A stretch of DNA of 41,893 bases from Clostridia bacterium (GCA_017451915.1 JAFTNJ010000053.1:1-41893), one strand, 5' to 3'; counted from the stretch's first letter, positions 31,500 through 40,882 are shown. Numbers and translations: made by a program. Notes: a model not told the origin generated them from the sequence alone.

Positions 31500-32387
31500 A
31501 TGCGCAAGAACCAAACCGTTATTCATTATCCCGGAACCGCCGAGCATAGCGGCTATACCGTGCGGATCTACGAGAGCACGGTGGATTTTACTCATCGGGA
31601 TTTTTTTCAGCACAAGCATTCGGATTTTGAATTTTCCTATATCGTTTCGGGACGCGGTCTTTACGCGTTGCGGGACGGGGCCTGCGCCATTGCCGCGGGG
31701 GATGTGTTTTTGTTTGGTGCCAACCAGGTGCACTGCATTACCGATGCCGCCGAGGACGAGCCCATGGTGCTTTTTAATGTGCAGTTTGAGTCGCGCCTGA
31801 TCTGGTCGCCGCTTTCCAATATGCTCAACGAGCAATATTTGCAGCTGTTTAACGGAAAATGCGAGCGATTGGATCCCGCCGCCCCATCCACTCCGCGCAT
31901 TGCCGAAAAAATGCGGCGAATCATGGCCGAAAACGCCGAACAGAAGGTGGGCTACCAACTGATGATCAAGGCCTATTTGTATGAGATCATCGGGGAACTG
32001 GTGCGGGGATGCGGCGTTTATCTGCCCGATGCCACCGACGGCGCACGCAGAGAGAGCCTGCTTTGCATGGATCGGGCAATGACCTACATCAACGAGCATC
32101 TGGACGCACCCATGACCCTGGAGGAGATCGCGGGGCACGCCGGCTTTACCCGTACTTATTTTTCCGCGGTGTTTACCGAGCTCAACGGTTTAACTACCTG
32201 GGATTATATTACCATTCGCCGCATTGAGCGGAGCTGTGAGCTATTGAAAACCACCAATCTTTCGATCATTGAGGTGGCCCAGGGATGCGGGTACACCAAT
32301 CTCTCCAACTTTAACCGTATGTTTTTGCGGATCGTGGGAACATCCCCCTCCAAATACCGAAGATCTCACGCAAGCATAAAATCGTAA
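31500..32387 (+). CDS. AraC family transcriptional regulator
   Basis: 295 residues. An N-terminal cupin-like sugar-sensing domain (about 20-110; HKHSDFEFSYIVSGRG, AAGDVFLFGANQVH) and a C-terminal double helix-turn-helix (about 185-290; MTLEEIAGHAGFTRTYFSAVF, given here as landmarks LEEIAGHAGF and TYFSAVF, then VAQGCGYTNLSNFNRMF and the closing GTSPSKYR). It should activate nearby carbohydrate genes on binding a sugar. AAAGGAGC lies about 10 bases before the ATG. It is strongly transcribed itself and lies just upstream of a promoter with a weak -35 box, the expected arrangement for an activator and its target. Confidence 0.9.
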   Translation: MRKNQTVIHYPGTAEHSGYTVRIYESTVDFTHRDFFQHKHSDFEFSYIVSGRGLYALRDGACAIAAGDVFLFGANQVHCITDAAEDEPMVLFNVQFESRLIWSPLSNMLNEQYLQLFNGKCERLDPAAPSTPRIAEKMRRIMAENAEQKVGYQLMIKAYLYEIIGELVRGCGVYLPDATDGARRESLLCMDRAMTYINEHLDAPMTLEEIAGHAGFTRTYFSAVFTELNGLTTWDYITIRRIERSCELLKTTNLSIIEVAQGCGYTNLSNFNRMFLRIVGTSPSKYRRSHASIKS

Positions 32388-32416
32388 CATAGTATCACTT
32401 TTAAAAAATATAGCAG

Positions 32417-32445
32417 TAGAATCCATCCTATCGGTTTGTTATAAT
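32417..32445 (+). promoter_or_regulatory. Activator-type promoter of the GH10-dehydratase-SDR genes
   Basis: A perfect TATAAT (32440-32445) has only TAGAAT at the -35 position (32417-32422, 17-base spacer). A good -10 with a poor -35 box fits dependence on an activator such as the AraC-type protein encoded just upstream. Confidence 0.5.
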
Positions 32446-32503
32446 GAATACAACAATGGGTAATCTTCGAAAAGATACCATCGAATTTTAAAGGAGGCAC
32501 ACT

Positions 32504-33907
32504 ATGGAAACCAACCGTCAACCCCTGGATATGGACCGCATCCGTGAAATGCTGGCATCCGAGGACCAAAAAACGAAGGTCGCCGCGTTCCGTATGCTCT
32601 GCATGGAAAAGTTCGATCAGGCCGAGGATCTTTTCCAAAACTGCATCGAGCCCAACATCGAAAAGTACCGCAAAGGCGATTGCGTTTTGCGTCTGACCGA
32701 TGAACAGGGAAAGCCCCTGGCCAATCAGCGGGTGAAGATCAATCAGACCGGTCACGATTTCAAGTACGGAGCCAACATCTTCCTTTTGGATGAATTTCCT
32801 ACCGAGGAGGAGAATCAAAAGTACCGTGATTTCTTCCATCAGTACTTCAACCTGGCAACCGTTCCTTTCTACTGGGCAGAGCTGGAGCCCGAGCAGGACA
32901 AGCCCCGTTACGCGGCGGACAGCTACAAGATCCATCGCCGTCCCGCCCCCGATCTTTGCGTGGATTACTGTAACGAGAAGGGAATCCTTCCCAAGCTGCA
33001 TTGCCTGTTCTACGATAAGTTCATCCCCTCTTGGCTTCCCAAGCAGGATGCGGCAGAAATGAAGCGTTTTTACGAAAAGCGCTTTGCCGAGATCGCCGAG
33101 CGTTACACCGGTAAGATGTATGAGTTTGAGGTTTCCAACGAGCTTTTGGACGAGTGGAAGTGGGACGCACAGTCGGTGCTCTGCAGTGAGCGGGACATTC
33201 TTGTTTGGGCTTACGATCTGGCAAGAAAGTATTTTCCAAACGAGACCCTGGTGATTAACGAGTCGAACCGTACGCCCGAGATCGGCGAGCAGGACTATCG
33301 CAGTCCCTATTTCATGCTCATCGAAAATCTGCTTCTCAAGGGAGCGTCCATCGATAAGATCGGTATTCAGAACCATATCTTCTGTAGCACCAGATACAAG
33401 CAGGAGGACGTGATCTACAACTACCTGCAATACTTTGATCCCGAAAAGCTGCTCAAGGGTCTGGGTCACCTCTCCGAGTTCGGCAAGCCCCTGGAGATTA
33501 CCGAGATCACCATTCCCACCTTTGGGGAAGGGGAGGAGGCCGAGCAGCTGCAGGCCGACCTCTTGAACCGACTGTATCACGTATGGTTCTCGGTTCCCAA
33601 CATGGAGACCCTGGTTTACTGGAACACCGTGGAGGGCATGGCGTACCGCCGTCCCGACGGTGCCAGCGACGAGAACCGCGTGCGCGGAGGCATTTTCCGC
33701 CGGGATCTCACTCCCAAAAAGGCGGCTCTGGAGCTCAAACGCCTCTTTACCGAGCAGTGGCACACCGAGGTTGAGCTGGTGACCGACGCAGAGGGCTGTG
33801 TTTCCTTCCGTGGCTTCTACGGCAATTACAGTGCCGACGTGAACGGAAAGACGCTGACCTTTGGTTTGCACAAGAACGAAGAAATTCAACAAAATCTGAT
33901 CGTATAA
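32504..33907 (+). CDS. Intracellular glycoside hydrolase family 10-like enzyme
   Basis: 467 residues without a signal peptide. An N-terminal helical/beta region (1 to about 110) precedes a GH10 TIM barrel (about 110-400). The catalytic pair is visible: acid/base E213 in EVSNELLDEW and nucleophile E334 in LEITEI; YWAELEPEQ fits the WxxxEP region near the start of the barrel. GH10 enzymes are mostly endo-beta-1,4-xylanases, but a cytosolic form would act on imported oligosaccharides. The C-terminal 60 residues look like a small beta domain. AAAGGAGG precedes the ATG; the dehydratase gene follows after 22 bases. Confidence 0.8.
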   Translation: METNRQPLDMDRIREMLASEDQKTKVAAFRMLCMEKFDQAEDLFQNCIEPNIEKYRKGDCVLRLTDEQGKPLANQRVKINQTGHDFKYGANIFLLDEFPTEEENQKYRDFFHQYFNLATVPFYWAELEPEQDKPRYAADSYKIHRRPAPDLCVDYCNEKGILPKLHCLFYDKFIPSWLPKQDAAEMKRFYEKRFAEIAERYTGKMYEFEVSNELLDEWKWDAQSVLCSERDILVWAYDLARKYFPNETLVINESNRTPEIGEQDYRSPYFMLIENLLLKGASIDKIGIQNHIFCSTRYKQEDVIYNYLQYFDPEKLLKGLGHLSEFGKPLEITEITIPTFGEGEEAEQLQADLLNRLYHVWFSVPNMETLVYWNTVEGMAYRRPDGASDENRVRGGIFRRDLTPKKAALELKRLFTEQWHTEVELVTDAEGCVSFRGFYGNYSADVNGKTLTFGLHKNEEIQQNLIV

Positions 33908-33929
33908 AAAAGAAAAAGGAGAAAAAGAG

Positions 33930-35288
33930 ATGAAAAACTACACCCCCGAATCCGTCAACCGTTGCTCCGCTCCCTCGGAGCTCAAGATCACCGACATTCG
34001 TGTTTGCAACATTGACGGCATTCCCAAGCATTGCATCCTGATCAAGGTTTACACCAACCAGGGCATCGTAGGCTACGGCGAGGTGAGAGACGCTTCCAGT
34101 GCCACCTACGCCCTCATGCTCAAGTCTCGTCTTGTGGGTGAAAATCCTCTCAACGTGGAAAAGCTTTTCCGCCGCATCAAGCAGTTTGGCGGTCACAGCC
34201 GTCAGGGCGGCGGTGTTTCGGGTATTGAGATCGCCCTGTGGGATATCGTTGGTAAGGCTTACGGCGTTCCCGTATATCAGCTCCTCGGCGGCAAGTACCG
34301 GGATAAGATCCGCATCTACTGCGACACCGACGTGGACGGTAAGCACACGGGTACCGATATGGGTCACGCCCTGAAAAAGCGCATGGAGATGGGCTACACC
34401 TTCCTCAAAATGGATCTTGGCATCGAGCTGATGCTGGACGAGCCCGGTTGCCTCAACGCTCCCTCGGGGATGCTGGAGGACATTAAGAAGTACTCCATGA
34501 AGGCCATCAACCACCAAAAGGGCTCCATCGACCGCGACATGATGCTGGGCAAGAACTACGAGGTCTTTACCATTCCTCACTATGCAACCGGCATCCACGT
34601 GACCGAAAAGGGCATGGATTATCTGGAGAATTACGTTAAGGAAGTGCGTGACGTGATCGGTTACGAGGTTCCCCTTGCCATCGACCACTTCGGCCACGTT
34701 GCCGTGGAGGACTGCATCCGCTTCGCAAAGCGTCTGGAGAAGTACAACATTGCCTGGATGGAGGATATTTCTCCCTGGCAGTACACCAACCATTTCAAAA
34801 AGCTGGCCGAGCACACCACCGTTCCCGTGTGCACGGGCGAGGATATCTACCTTGCCGAGAACTTTGAGCCTCTGATGCAGGCAGGCGCGGTTCAGGTGGT
34901 TCATCCCGATATGCTGACCGTCGGCGGCTTCGGAGAGATCAAAAAGGTGGCAAACCTTTGCGATAAGTACGGCGTTGCCATGGCCATCCATATGGCTGAG
35001 TCGCCCATTGGTATGATGGCGGCAATCCACGCGGCGGCAGCCATTCAGAACGTGCTGGCCGTGGAGTATCACTCCACCGATTGCCCCAAGTGGAACGATC
35101 TTGCCTTTGGCATTGACAATCCTCTCATCGTAAACGGCTTTGCCAAGGTTCCCGACACCCCCGGTCTCGGTATTGAGGCGCTGAACGAGGATCTGATCCG
35201 CGAGCATCTGCACAAGAAGTATCCCGGCCAGTGGGAGCCTACCACCGCATGGGACAACGAATGGGCAAACGATAGAGAATGGTCGTGA
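33930..35288 (+). CDS. Enolase-superfamily (mandelate racemase/muconate lactonizing) sugar-acid dehydratase
   Basis: 452 residues, cytosolic. An N-terminal capping domain (about 18-130) is followed by a TIM barrel. The Mg ligands D252 (AIDHFGH), E278 (WMEDISPW) and E304 (CTGEDIY) are present, as are a candidate base K160 in FLKMD and HPD (325-327) plus H354. This set fits acid-sugar dehydratases that turn aldonic or uronic acids into 2-keto-3-deoxy acids. It lies in one operon with an SDR dehydrogenase, 4 bases away, that could make its substrate. The exact sugar acid is not identifiable. AAAAGGAG precedes the ATG. Confidence 0.85.
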   Translation: MKNYTPESVNRCSAPSELKITDIRVCNIDGIPKHCILIKVYTNQGIVGYGEVRDASSATYALMLKSRLVGENPLNVEKLFRRIKQFGGHSRQGGGVSGIEIALWDIVGKAYGVPVYQLLGGKYRDKIRIYCDTDVDGKHTGTDMGHALKKRMEMGYTFLKMDLGIELMLDEPGCLNAPSGMLEDIKKYSMKAINHQKGSIDRDMMLGKNYEVFTIPHYATGIHVTEKGMDYLENYVKEVRDVIGYEVPLAIDHFGHVAVEDCIRFAKRLEKYNIAWMEDISPWQYTNHFKKLAEHTTVPVCTGEDIYLAENFEPLMQAGAVQVVHPDMLTVGGFGEIKKVANLCDKYGVAMAIHMAESPIGMMAAIHAAAAIQNVLAVEYHSTDCPKWNDLAFGIDNPLIVNGFAKVPDTPGLGIEALNEDLIREHLHKKYPGQWEPTTAWDNEWANDREWS

Positions 35289-35292
35289 TCCA

Positions 35293-36009
35293 ATGAAAAA
35301 GAAAATATTGATTACCGGCTCTACCCAAGGAATCGGTAAAGCCCTGGCAACGGCGTTTGTGAAGGAGGGCTATGATGTGATCGTTCACGGATCCTCCAGC
35401 ATGAAAAAAGCCGAAAGCGTCAGGGAAGAGATCGGCGCGTGGAAGGCGGTTACGGCGGATCTATCCAAGATCGAGGAGATCCGTTCTCTCCGTCAAAAAA
35501 CGGGGGACGTGGACGCGCTGATCCTCAACGCCTCGGTGCAATATAAAGAGCCTTGGGATCATATCAGTGAGGAGACCTTTGACATGCAGGTCACGGTCAA
35601 CCTCAAGAGCACGCTGCTGTTGATCCAGGACTATGCTCCCGCCATGAAGGAGCAGGGCTGGGGACGCATCGTCACCGTGGGTAGCGTTAACCAGTACCGT
35701 AACCATCCCGAGCTTCCCATGTACGCGGCCACCAAATGCGCCGTCATGAGCCTTGTGAAGAACATCGCAAAGCAGGTAGCTTCTTACGGTGTTACGGTCA
35801 ACAACATCGCCCCCGGTGCCATCGCCACGCCGAGAAACGCGGCGATCTACGAGGACGATGAAAAACGAAAGGCCGTGGAGAACTCGATCCCCATGGGTCG
35901 CTTCGGACAGCCCGAGGATTGCGTGGGAGCGGTTCTGCTCCTTTGCTCGGATGCGGGAGCATATATCACGGGAAGCGATCTGGTTATGGACGGCGGGTTG
36001 CGTCTCTGA
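35293..36009 (+). CDS. SDR family NAD(P)-dependent oxidoreductase
   Basis: 238 residues, classical short-chain dehydrogenase. The cofactor motif GSTQGIG (9-15), NAS (78-80) and the catalytic S130, Y143 and K147 (YAATK) are present, then PGAIATP after the active site. It should oxidise a sugar or alcohol using NAD or NADP; given the neighbours, oxidation of an aldose to an aldonic acid or lactone, or of a sugar acid, is plausible. It starts 4 bases after the dehydratase stop with only a weak ribosome site, so translational coupling is likely. Confidence 0.87.
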   Translation: MKKKILITGSTQGIGKALATAFVKEGYDVIVHGSSSMKKAESVREEIGAWKAVTADLSKIEEIRSLRQKTGDVDALILNASVQYKEPWDHISEETFDMQVTVNLKSTLLLIQDYAPAMKEQGWGRIVTVGSVNQYRNHPELPMYAATKCAVMSLVKNIAKQVASYGVTVNNIAPGAIATPRNAAIYEDDEKRKAVENSIPMGRFGQPEDCVGAVLLLCSDAGAYITGSDLVMDGGLRL

Positions 36010-36052
36010 ACCAAAATGTAAAGAAACCGCATATTTTTGTTGCTTTTTGAGA

Positions 36053-36081
36053 TTGCATATCAGCCTTTCTTTCTGTATAAT
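36053..36081 (+). promoter_or_regulatory. Promoter of the GH39-RraA unit
   Basis: TTGCAT (36053-36058) and TATAAT (36076-36081) have a 17-base spacer, about 38 bases before the ATG at 36119. No clear terminator separates it from the SDR gene, so both read-through and separate initiation are possible. Confidence 0.7.
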
Positions 36082-36118
36082 AGAGTTGTATATTATAGCG
36101 TAAGAGAGGATTTTGATT

Positions 36119-37600
36119 ATGATTCGCATCACCGAAAATCGGATTCGCAAGCAACAAAATTTTTGGAATCACTGTCTGTTCCATCCCACCGATGCCGTTG
36201 AGGACGCTTGGGGAAAGCGGATCCTTGACCGTATGTCCGAGGATGGTGCGATCCAAACGGTCCGAATTTACACCATGTTTGAGGACATCGTCTACCGGGA
36301 TGAGGACGGAAAGCTGCTCTATGATTTCCGTGTCAACGATCTCCGCTTGGATTACCTTGTGGAAAAGGGCTACGATCTGATCCTTGCCTACGGCGGTATG
36401 CCCGATTGCATTGCCAGAAACACCCATGCAAAGACCTCGGTTTCCAAGGGCAAGACCCGTTACAAGGGCAAGCTTTGGAACACCTCGCCCCCCTCGGATC
36501 CCGCTCTTTGGGAGGAGATTTGCTACGAATACACAAAGCACATTGTGGAGCGTTACGGCATTGAGCGCGTGTCCTCTTGGCATTGTCAATGCTTCAACGA
36601 GCCGGATATCGCGTCCTTCTTTATGGCGGAGCTTCCCAGGGAAGCCTCGGTGGAGCGCGCCGTGGAATATTGCAAGATGTACGAAGCCTTTGAGCACGGT
36701 GTTCGCCGTGTTTCCGATCGTATTTGCATCGGTGGCCCCACCTTGGCGCACCGTTACGCCTTTTTGCCTACGTTCCTGGACTACGTAAAGGAAAAGAACC
36801 TCAAGCTGGATTACCTCGCCCTGCACAATTACGGAACCTCTCCCACCAAGCTCAACGACGGAACCGGGCGTTTGTGCGTTGCCAATCACCTTGCCCGTGA
36901 AAAGGAATATATGGACATCATTGAGGAAAAGGGCTTTGGGGACGTGGAGCTGGTGTATGACGAATGGGGCGCGTCGAGCCACGGATTTCACAACATGGAG
37001 GAAAGCCCGGCCTTGATCTTCCGTGAGACCGAGGTCTACGCGGCGTATTATGCCAAGGTGATTCACACCTTCCTGCATAACAAGCGTGTTCCTTCTAAAA
37101 TGTTGCTCTGTCTTTCGGGGCAGCACGAGATGGTGACCGATTTTTCGGGCTTCCGCAATTTCTTTACCCTCAATTTCATCAAAAAGCCGATCTATAATGC
37201 CTTTATTCTGGCATCCAAGCTGGGTGAGGATCTGATGGGGGCCGAGATCGATGACAAAAATATTTTTGTAGTCCCCACCAAAAATGCAAAAGGAGACTAC
37301 GCCGTTTTGCTTTCCTATTCCTCCGAGTATTTTGAGGAGGATCTTCCCGCAAAGCAGGAGACGGTTTGCTTTGCGGAGGATGTGCGCGGCAAAACGGTTA
37401 CTCTGTACTGTATCGATAAAAATACCACCAATCCCTACCGTTTGTATGAAAAAACAGGCGTGGAGGAGCCCGACAAGGCTTTGATCGCAAAGCTTCGTGA
37501 GGAAGGCAATTTGAAGTCCGTAGCCGTGCAAAAGGGTGACGAGCCGATTTGCCTGAATCTGACGGCAAACTGTACTTATTTGATTACGATTACCGAATAA
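36119..37600 (+). CDS. Glycoside hydrolase family 39-like enzyme
   Basis: 493 residues without a signal peptide. The clan-A TIM barrel has acid/base E161 in CFNEPD and nucleophile E282 in VYDEWGAS, with a C-terminal beta region (about 370-493). GH39 includes beta-xylosidases and alpha-L-iduronidases, and the HCQCFNEPD context fits the family. A cytosolic GH39 next to a cytosolic GH10 suggests hydrolysis of imported xylo- or related oligosaccharides to monosaccharides. The ATG at 36119 has GAGAGGA 8 bases upstream. The RraA-like gene follows after 13 bases. Confidence 0.78.
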   Translation: MIRITENRIRKQQNFWNHCLFHPTDAVEDAWGKRILDRMSEDGAIQTVRIYTMFEDIVYRDEDGKLLYDFRVNDLRLDYLVEKGYDLILAYGGMPDCIARNTHAKTSVSKGKTRYKGKLWNTSPPSDPALWEEICYEYTKHIVERYGIERVSSWHCQCFNEPDIASFFMAELPREASVERAVEYCKMYEAFEHGVRRVSDRICIGGPTLAHRYAFLPTFLDYVKEKNLKLDYLALHNYGTSPTKLNDGTGRLCVANHLAREKEYMDIIEEKGFGDVELVYDEWGASSHGFHNMEESPALIFRETEVYAAYYAKVIHTFLHNKRVPSKMLLCLSGQHEMVTDFSGFRNFFTLNFIKKPIYNAFILASKLGEDLMGAEIDDKNIFVVPTKNAKGDYAVLLSYSSEYFEEDLPAKQETVCFAEDVRGKTVTLYCIDKNTTNPYRLYEKTGVEEPDKALIAKLREEGNLKSVAVQKGDEPICLNLTANCTYLITITE

Positions 37601-37613
37601 AAGGAGAAAAGAC

Positions 37614-38516
37614 ATGAAATTCAACAGCAGAGAAGAAATTATCGCATTGACTCCCGAATGGAAGGGCGAGCGTTTCCCCGATGGCCGTCCCCGTGTGCCG
37701 GACAAGTACCTGGAGGCTATGCGCAAGATGACCCTGGAGGAACTTTGGAAGCCCATCTTCGTTAAGGGGTACATCAGCCAGTTTGAGGGCGATCTCAAGA
37801 CCCTGCACAACGACGGCCGCAAGCTGATCGGACGTGCCGTGACCTGTTCCTTCGTTCCCACCCGTCCCGACCTGCACGAGGTTGCTTTTGCCACTGGCGC
37901 GGCAGAGGGGAGAAAGGGCAATTACAACCAGTGGGTCATCGACTCCCTGGTAGAAGGTGACGTTGTGGTTGCCGATATGTACGATAAGATCTTCAAGGGC
38001 ACCTTCCTTGGAGGTAACCTGACCAAGGCCATCAAGACCCGTACCAAGACCGGCGGTGCCGTCATCTGGGGCGGTATTCGTGACGTGGAGCAAATGGTAA
38101 CCCACGAGGGCGTACAGGTTTACTACCGCGGTATCGATCCCACGCCCATCCGCGAGTTTATCATGAAGGACTTCAACAGCATCACCCGCATCGGTAAGGC
38201 CACCGTTCTTCCCGGTGACATTGTGTTCGGTGCCGGTGGCGGCGTGCTCTTCATTCCCGCACATCTGGTGCAGGAGGTGGTAGAGGGTGCTGCAAAGACC
38301 CACGTCAAGGACGATTTTGGCTTTGAGATGATTGGTCAGGGCAAGTTTACCACCGCTCAGATCGACCGCGCTACCTGGACCGAGGAGATGCTGGATCTCT
38401 TAACCGATTGGATCAAGAACGATCCCCGTGGCGAGGAGTACCGTGACCTGGATTGGTCCGAGGAATACGAGCTTGCCCGTAACGGCGATCCCAACGATAC
38501 CCAGACCGCTCTGTAA
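37614..38516 (+). CDS. RraA-like aldolase/decarboxylase family protein
   Basis: 300 residues, longer than a minimal RraA (about 160-230) because of an N-terminal extension (1 to about 45) and a C-terminal tail (about 240-300). The core has GDVVVADMYD, GGNLTKAIKTR and GGAVIWGGIRDVEQM; R156 and D157 match the catalytic and metal-binding Arg-Asp of class II HMG/CHA aldolases. Such enzymes cleave keto acids to pyruvate and an aldehyde or keto acid. With the dehydratase and SDR upstream it could split a 2-keto-3-deoxy sugar acid; this is inference. AAAGGAGAAAAG precedes the ATG, and a terminator follows. Confidence 0.82.
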   Translation: MKFNSREEIIALTPEWKGERFPDGRPRVPDKYLEAMRKMTLEELWKPIFVKGYISQFEGDLKTLHNDGRKLIGRAVTCSFVPTRPDLHEVAFATGAAEGRKGNYNQWVIDSLVEGDVVVADMYDKIFKGTFLGGNLTKAIKTRTKTGGAVIWGGIRDVEQMVTHEGVQVYYRGIDPTPIREFIMKDFNSITRIGKATVLPGDIVFGAGGGVLFIPAHLVQEVVEGAAKTHVKDDFGFEMIGQGKFTTAQIDRATWTEEMLDLLTDWIKNDPRGEEYRDLDWSEEYELARNGDPNDTQTAL

Positions 38517-38535
38517 AAAGAATAACAGTAGGATA

Positions 38536-38571
38536 CAAAAAAGAACGCTGTCACAGACAGCGTTCTTTTTT
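38536..38571 (+). terminator. Terminator after the RraA-like gene (symmetrical)
   Basis: AAAAAAGAACGCTGTC and GACAGCGTTCTTTTTT pair perfectly around ACA. The following stretch to the next promoter holds nothing recognised. Confidence 0.9.
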
Positions 38572-38665
38572 AGGGTGGAGTACACTATTTTTTCTGTTTG
38601 TGGAAGCATTTTGTATAAAATGGAGGACGGCTTTTGTGGATAAGTGAGAAAATCGCAAGGGATTC

Positions 38666-38695
38666 TTGACACAGGTGTAAAAAAAATGATATAAT
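38666..38695 (+). promoter_or_regulatory. Promoter of the MBL-fold lipoprotein gene
   Basis: TTGACA (38666-38671) and TATAAT (38690-38695) are exact consensus boxes with an 18-base spacer, about 45 bases before the ATG at 38741. Confidence 0.85.
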
Positions 38696-38740
38696 ATATA
38701 GGAATCGGGGCGCAAGCCCACTTAAAAATGAGGTGAAAAA

Positions 38741-40849
38741 ATGAAAAAGATCGTTACGTTTCTTTTGGCACTTGGTCTTTTGGGAACCGCATTGGTTGGA
38801 TGTGGAAATACGGAACAGCCTCCCGAGGTGGTGGAGAAAGATCCCGTTACCCATATTCAGATCACAACGGAGGCCGATCCACATGAGCGGATCACATCCT
38901 TGGCAACCACGCTGGAGCAGTATTTGTCGAACCTTGGCTATACGGTAACGGTGGTGGAGGACAACGGTATCCCCGCCGCAGAGGAGGTTTGTGAGATCCT
39001 CCTTGGCAGCGTGAACCGGGCACCCACCACGACTCTGACCCAGCAACTGGGAGATTGTGGCTACGGCTCGCGCGTGGAGGGCAATAAGCTCTACCTTGCG
39101 GCCAGCTGTCCTGCGTTGGTGCAAATGGCCTTTGAGGATCTGCCTGCCCAAGCCTTCTGCGATCGTACCAATCCCTTTGGGATCATCGACGGACAAACCA
39201 AGGTGTTTGATTCCTTTGTCTACCTGATCCGTGACGGTGTTTCCGATATTGATTTTGTGGTGCAGACCGAGGACGAGGCCTTTTCCGAGATCGCTTCCAT
39301 GTTCCAGATGAAGCTGGCCAACCACACCCGCAACAGCGTGGATAAGCTGGTGGGCGGCAGCAAAAAGCTGGAGCTGATCAAGCTGGAGGCCAGCGACGGC
39401 TTTGATTACAATACCTACGCCATTCGCGGCTCCCAGGACGGCGTCCGCGTTTATGCCGTTGGATTGGAGGCCATGCAAAAGGCCGTGGACGATCTTTATG
39501 CCATGCTGGTGGGAATCAGCTCCTTCAAAACCTCCAAGCATCTGTATTTCCCTGCGGAGACCCTGACGGTTCGCGTGTCCTATGATGTTCCCGTGCTTCC
39601 CTTTGAGAGCGGGGCAGGGCAGTACACCGCAAACGTCAACGGCTCCTATACGCTGACCTGGGAGAACGCCACTCTCCAGACGATGGAGTCCTACGCCGCA
39701 CGTCTGTCCTCCCTGGGTTACACCCAGACCGATTCCCGCGAGACCACCTATGAGTGGACCAAGTCCGACGATTACTACGTAGAAGGCAAGACCTACACCA
39801 ATACCTTCCGCACCTACAGCAACGGCTTGTATGACGTTTATATGTATTTCCTGGAGGGAACCCAGAGCGTCCGTATCAGCGCAACCACGATTGCCGAAAA
39901 GAAGGCTTTGGCGGCACTGGAGGCCGAGGGGGCTACCACAGGATCGGAGACCCCGTCTTTCACGCTGTTGAACATTGGCGGCGAGAGCGAGGACGGTATT
40001 GATTTTATGACCCACAGCGGTATGTGCTTTGCCTTCAAGCTTTCCGACGGCCGCTTTATTATGGTGGACGGCGGTGAGTGGCGGGATGCTGATACCAACG
40101 CCTCCGACGTAACGCGTCTTTACAATTGGCTCAAGGAGAACTCCAATAACGGTGAGATCGTGATTGCCGCATGGTTCCTGACCCACCATCACAGCGACCA
40201 TGTAAACGTTGCCTGGAAGTTTGAGCAAATGTACGGTAACGACGTGACGATCCAGCGTTTTATGTATAGCTTCCCGTCCATGGATTATGCCCTCACGGCT
40301 CCCGAGTCCGACGTGAACAAGCCCTACTACGATAAGGTGTTCCCCCGTACCATGTCCATGCTGAGCAAATATGAGTGCATCGTTCCCAGAACCGGTCGCG
40401 TTTTCAAGATCGGAGATGCCGAGATCGAGGTTCTTTATACCCACGACGATTTCTATCCCAACCCGTTGAAGGATTATAACAATTCCTCTACCACGGTGCG
40501 GATCACCCTTGGCGGAAAGAGCTTCCTGATTGCGGGAGACCTGGAGGAGCCCGGTCAGCTCATTGCCTGCCGTCAGAACGGCACCCGCCTGGATAGTGAC
40601 TACGTTCAGTCTACCCACCATAGCTGGAACGGCTTGGAGCTGTTCTTCCGCTACGGCATTGGAACCGACGGAAATTCCTCTGCCATCTGGCCCCTGAACC
40701 ACGGGGTTCGTTGGCCCAAGGTGGAGCAGGACGGCATTGAGTATAATAATACCTATTATCGGACGCTGGCCGCAAATAACTGGCTGTATGAGAACAGCGT
40801 TAACGATTACTTTGCATATCACGGAATTCAAACCATTCCCCTTGGCTGA
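38741..40849 (+). CDS. Lipoprotein with C-terminal metallo-beta-lactamase-fold domain
   Basis: 702 residues, exported; lipobox LVGC with C21 lipidated. The N-terminal part (about 30-290) is alpha/beta and I do not recognise it; it mentions no clear carbohydrate or peptide module. A beta-rich middle (about 295-400) leads to the MBL domain (about 410-702), with DGGEWRD, THHHSDH (H482, H484, D486, H487 = HxHxDH), AGDLEE (D600) and STHHSWNG (H626 or H627). The metal site therefore looks complete, so a surface hydrolase is likely, but the substrate is unknown. It is a single-gene unit with its own promoter and terminator; AGGTG precedes the ATG. Confidence 0.8.
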   Translation: MKKIVTFLLALGLLGTALVGCGNTEQPPEVVEKDPVTHIQITTEADPHERITSLATTLEQYLSNLGYTVTVVEDNGIPAAEEVCEILLGSVNRAPTTTLTQQLGDCGYGSRVEGNKLYLAASCPALVQMAFEDLPAQAFCDRTNPFGIIDGQTKVFDSFVYLIRDGVSDIDFVVQTEDEAFSEIASMFQMKLANHTRNSVDKLVGGSKKLELIKLEASDGFDYNTYAIRGSQDGVRVYAVGLEAMQKAVDDLYAMLVGISSFKTSKHLYFPAETLTVRVSYDVPVLPFESGAGQYTANVNGSYTLTWENATLQTMESYAARLSSLGYTQTDSRETTYEWTKSDDYYVEGKTYTNTFRTYSNGLYDVYMYFLEGTQSVRISATTIAEKKALAALEAEGATTGSETPSFTLLNIGGESEDGIDFMTHSGMCFAFKLSDGRFIMVDGGEWRDADTNASDVTRLYNWLKENSNNGEIVIAAWFLTHHHSDHVNVAWKFEQMYGNDVTIQRFMYSFPSMDYALTAPESDVNKPYYDKVFPRTMSMLSKYECIVPRTGRVFKIGDAEIEVLYTHDDFYPNPLKDYNNSSTTVRITLGGKSFLIAGDLEEPGQLIACRQNGTRLDSDYVQSTHHSWNGLELFFRYGIGTDGNSSAIWPLNHGVRWPKVEQDGIEYNNTYYRTLAANNWLYENSVNDYFAYHGIQTIPLG

Positions 40850-40855
40850 TTTTCA

Positions 40856-40882
40856 GGGTGCCGCAACGCGGCACCCTTTTTT
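40856..40882 (+). terminator. Terminator after the MBL-fold lipoprotein gene
   Basis: GGGTGCCGC (40856-40864) pairs with GCGGCACCC (40868-40876), followed by six T. Confidence 0.9.
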
